From an uncultured Clostridium sp. (lineage in GTDB: Bacteria > Bacillota > Clostridia > Oscillospirales > Acutalibacteraceae), in contig CABRLN010000006.1 in the NCBI GenBank assembly GCA_902471875.1, positions 16,890 through 80,889 on the forward strand: a stretch of DNA of 64,000 bases, in the 5' to 3' direction. A program made the translations under genes and the position numbers. The notes beneath the pieces were generated by a model. The model had not been told where the DNA came from. It did not search any database and saw only the letters and a list, made by a program, of their open reading frames with translations. Positions 61,916 through 64,000 of the stretch are shown piece by piece. How positions within the stretch are numbered: the stretch's first letter is position 1; each line of letters begins with the position of its first letter.

Positions 61916-62845
61916 ATGAATAAAAATACAGATAATGTTGTAAATATAATTTTAGACAGCTATAACAAATATGATATTACCTGCAGAATAGATGAAGATA
62001 ACATAGTAAATAAAGAAACACTTATTGAAATAGTTGAAGAGTTACGAAAACTTCTATTTCCCGGATTTTTTGACAAAAACAAAGTTCGTTCAGAATATAT
62101 TAAGTATCTTGTTGGAGAACGGTTAGAGTTTATTCAATATAATCTAAAAAAACAAGTTGCAAAAGCTTTAGGAAATCATGAAGACTGCGGTGAATGTGAA
62201 CGCTCTGAAATTTTAAAAGAAGCCGACAGAATAGTAGCTGAATTCATTGGCAAAATTCCTGAAATTCGTGAATATTTATACACAGATATAAAAGCGGCAT
62301 ACAGCGGTGACCCTGCGGCATACAGCACAGACGAAATTATTTTTTGTTACCCTGGAGTATTTGCCATTACGGTTTACAGAATTGCACATGAGCTTTTTAT
62401 AATGAATGTTCCTATGATTCCAAGAATAATTTCAGAATATGCTCATAGTATTACAGGAATTGACATTCATCCGGGTGCTACCATTGGAAAGTATTTCTTT
62501 ATTGACCATGGTACAGGTGTGGTAATTGGTGAAACTACTGTAATTGGCGACAATGTTAAAATTTATCAGGGTGTAACACTGGGAGGTCTTTCTACACGTA
62601 AAGGGCAGCAGCTAAAAGGTGTTAAGCGTCATCCTACAATAGGAAACAATGTTACGATATATTCAGGTACATCTGTACTGGGTGGTGAAACCGTAATTGG
62701 CGACGGCGCTACCATTGGAGGAAACGCATTCATAGTAAGTTCTGTTTCAGCAGGTATGAAAGTAAGCGTAAGAAATCCACAGCTTGAATACAGCCCCAGT
62801 ATTGTACAGCCTCAAGACGGCGAATATTGGGACTGGATGATTTAA
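61916..62845 (+). CDS. cysE: Serine O-acetyltransferase (CysE, long form)
   Basis: 309 residues, first step of cysteine synthesis from serine and acetyl-CoA. An N-terminal alpha-helical domain (1-150), then a left-handed parallel beta-helix with hexapeptide repeats: [60 protein letters not shown]. The conserved catalytic His and Asp region is DHGTG. The ATG at 61916 follows AGAGGTG; the in-frame GTG at 61907 is inside that site. No cysK nearby. Length resembles the plant and long-form bacterial enzyme. Confidence 0.93.
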   Translation: MNKNTDNVVNIILDSYNKYDITCRIDEDNIVNKETLIEIVEELRKLLFPGFFDKNKVRSEYIKYLVGERLEFIQYNLKKQVAKALGNHEDCGECERSEILKEADRIVAEFIGKIPEIREYLYTDIKAAYSGDPAAYSTDEIIFCYPGVFAITVYRIAHELFIMNVPMIPRIISEYAHSITGIDIHPGATIGKYFFIDHGTGVVIGETTVIGDNVKIYQGVTLGGLSTRKGQQLKGVKRHPTIGNNVTIYSGTSVLGGETVIGDGATIGGNAFIVSSVSAGMKVSVRNPQLEYSPSIVQPQDGEYWDWMI

Positions 62846-62854
62846 TACATTTTT

Positions 62855-62914
62855 AAGGCAACACCGCACACGCATAATTTACGCTTAACGGCTTAATTTA
62901 TGTGCAGTGTTGCC
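62855..62914. terminator. Terminator shared by cysE and the thioredoxin reductase gene
   Basis: A long imperfect stem (62855-62870 with 62901-62914) with a 30-base loop and a T run on the plus strand. The right arm lies inside the last codons of the converging trxB-like gene. Confidence 0.75.
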
Positions 62915-63822
62915 CTTTTATTTTCTAAATACTTTTCGGCAGAATACGCACAGTTAGCACCGTCGGCCACAGCTGTTATAAGCTGTCTAAAATTCTTTGT
63001 ACGCACATCGCCCGCAACAAAAATTCCTTTTGCCGTAGTTACACCTGTTTCATCTGCAATCACATAACCATTATCGTCCATCTGTACTATACCCTTTAGT
63101 AAATCTGACATTGGCTTTGTACCAACTGCAATAAACACGCCATCTGTTTTTATAAGTTTTTCACCAATATCGGTATTTATTTTTACTGCTGTTACCTTGT
63201 TATCACCTATAATTTCTGTAATACTGCTGTTTAGCTGAAAGCTTACATTGTTTAATTCCTTTAACTGTTGCTGTAAGCTGTTGCTTGCCTTTAGCTGATT
63301 TCTTCGATGAATAAGATAAACCTTTTTTGCAAATTTAGAAAGTAATATAGCATCACCCACAGCAGTGTCGCCCCCACCTGCTACTACAACAGTTTTATCT
63401 TTATAAAAAGCACCATCACACACAGCACAGTAAGACACACCTTTACCTGTAAATTGCTGTTCACCGCAAACCTCCAGCTTTCTGCGGTTTGCACCTAAAG
63501 CATAAATAATGGTTCTTGCACTTATTTCACTTTTATCTGCCATTACAATCAAATAGCCGTTGTTATTGCTTATTATTTTTACAGCATTACCTGTATAAAA
63601 TTCTACACCTAAGCTTTTTGCGTGATTTCTGAATTTATTTCCAAGTTCAAAACCACTTTCACCCAATAAGCCCAAATAGTTATCAACACGTTCGCTTTCG
63701 GTAATTTGACCTGCACCAAAGGGAATTTTTTCAACCACCACACAATTAAGCATAGCTCTTTTAGCATAAATTCCTGCACATAAACCTGCGGGACCACCGC
63801 CCAAAATTATAATGTCATACAT
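62893..63822 (-). CDS. trxB: Thioredoxin reductase (TrxB family)
   Basis: 309 residues. FAD-binding GGGPAGLCAGIYAKRA near the start, the redox CAVCDG (CxxC) in the NADPH domain with GGGDTAVGDAI, and the terminal GIFVAGDVRTKNFRQLITAVADGANCAYSA FAD segment. Transfers electrons from NADPH (or ferredoxin-type donors in some clostridia) to thioredoxin. No thioredoxin gene adjacent. Ribosome site AAAGAG is modest. Confidence 0.93.
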   Translation of the reverse strand: MYDIIILGGGPAGLCAGIYAKRAMLNCVVVEKIPFGAGQITESERVDNYLGLLGESGFELGNKFRNHAKSLGVEFYTGNAVKIISNNNGYLIVMADKSEISARTIIYALGANRRKLEVCGEQQFTGKGVSYCAVCDGAFYKDKTVVVAGGGDTAVGDAILLSKFAKKVYLIHRRNQLKASNSLQQQLKELNNVSFQLNSSITEIIGDNKVTAVKINTDIGEKLIKTDGVFIAVGTKPMSDLLKGIVQMDDNGYVIADETGVTTAKGIFVAGDVRTKNFRQLITAVADGANCAYSAEKYLENKRATLHIN

Positions 63823-63950
63823 AATGTTTACTCTTTCTTTAATAATAATCGGTATTTCTATAAGAAAGTTATGATTTTTTTGTTAATTATGATAGTAACC
63901 ATAAGTTTATTTTTATGGTTTTTATTTTTAAATGCTCATGCCACATATCA

Positions 63951-63981
63951 TGCAACCAATTCACACAGTGAATTGGTTGCA
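63951..63981. terminator. Perfect hairpin near the right edge
   Basis: A 14-bp perfect stem (63951-63964 with 63968-63981) with a three-base loop, in a gene-free stretch of 178 bases. It may terminate a leftward gene beyond the window, although no T run follows on either strand. Confidence 0.5.
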
Positions 63982-64000
63982 TTATGCATTTACTTTCTTA

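Overview
The window is chromosomal DNA of a low-GC, Gram-positive anaerobe of the Clostridia. Oscillospiraceae/Ruminococcaceae-type gut bacteria fit best. The evidence is a complete Firmicutes-order S10-spc-alpha ribosomal superoperon with zinc-ribbon S14, L36 and L24, a KOW protein between map and infA, a SAM-I riboswitch before metK, HydE (FeFe-hydrogenase maturation), strong AGGAGG ribosome sites and a large sortase-type surface protein set. I see no phage, insertion sequence, CRISPR array or rRNA. One tRNA gene (Arg, CCG) is present.

Layout. 1-10 kb: housekeeping genes (gatC-aspS, a LUD-domain protein, rsmF-like and rsmA rRNA methyltransferases, two lipoproteins, a HAD phosphatase, Nudix, metK with its riboswitch) and a tiny Asn/Gln repeat protein. 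10-27 kb: a small membrane/TPR-like gene, tRNA-Arg, then the ribosomal superoperon read leftwards from a strong promoter at 27.1 kb through about 300 nt of leader. 27-32 kb: a CobO-type adenosyltransferase, then a leftward pair made of a Tet(M)/EF-G-like GTPase fused to a Rae1/YacP NYN endoribonuclease and a flavodiiron-like protein that has lost nearly all its iron ligands. 32-37 kb: a CLC transporter and a three-gene ABC-2 exporter whose 450-nt leader looks like a transcription attenuator. 37-39 kb: an EctB-type aminotransferase with an ATP-grasp enzyme. 39.5-48.7 kb: a two-gene surface operon, with a wall-anchored-looking protein and a 2645-residue protein holding a C-type lectin domain nested in a von Willebrand A domain, tandem Ig-like repeats and a degenerate transglutaminase fold. 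49-64 kb: Cof phosphatase, a secreted Big2-repeat/NlpC-P60 hydrolase with paired operators, Ogt, a DegT aminotransferase, a TIGR01212 radical SAM protein, a KtrAB potassium system, hydE-nadA behind a second candidate attenuator, cysE and a thioredoxin reductase.

The best candidates for undescribed biology are the Tet(M)-like/NYN fusion with its ligand-less flavodiiron partner, the lectin-in-vWA giant protein, and the RNA switches before the ABC exporter and hydE. All functional calls come from reading motifs and remembered family features. No database search was run.
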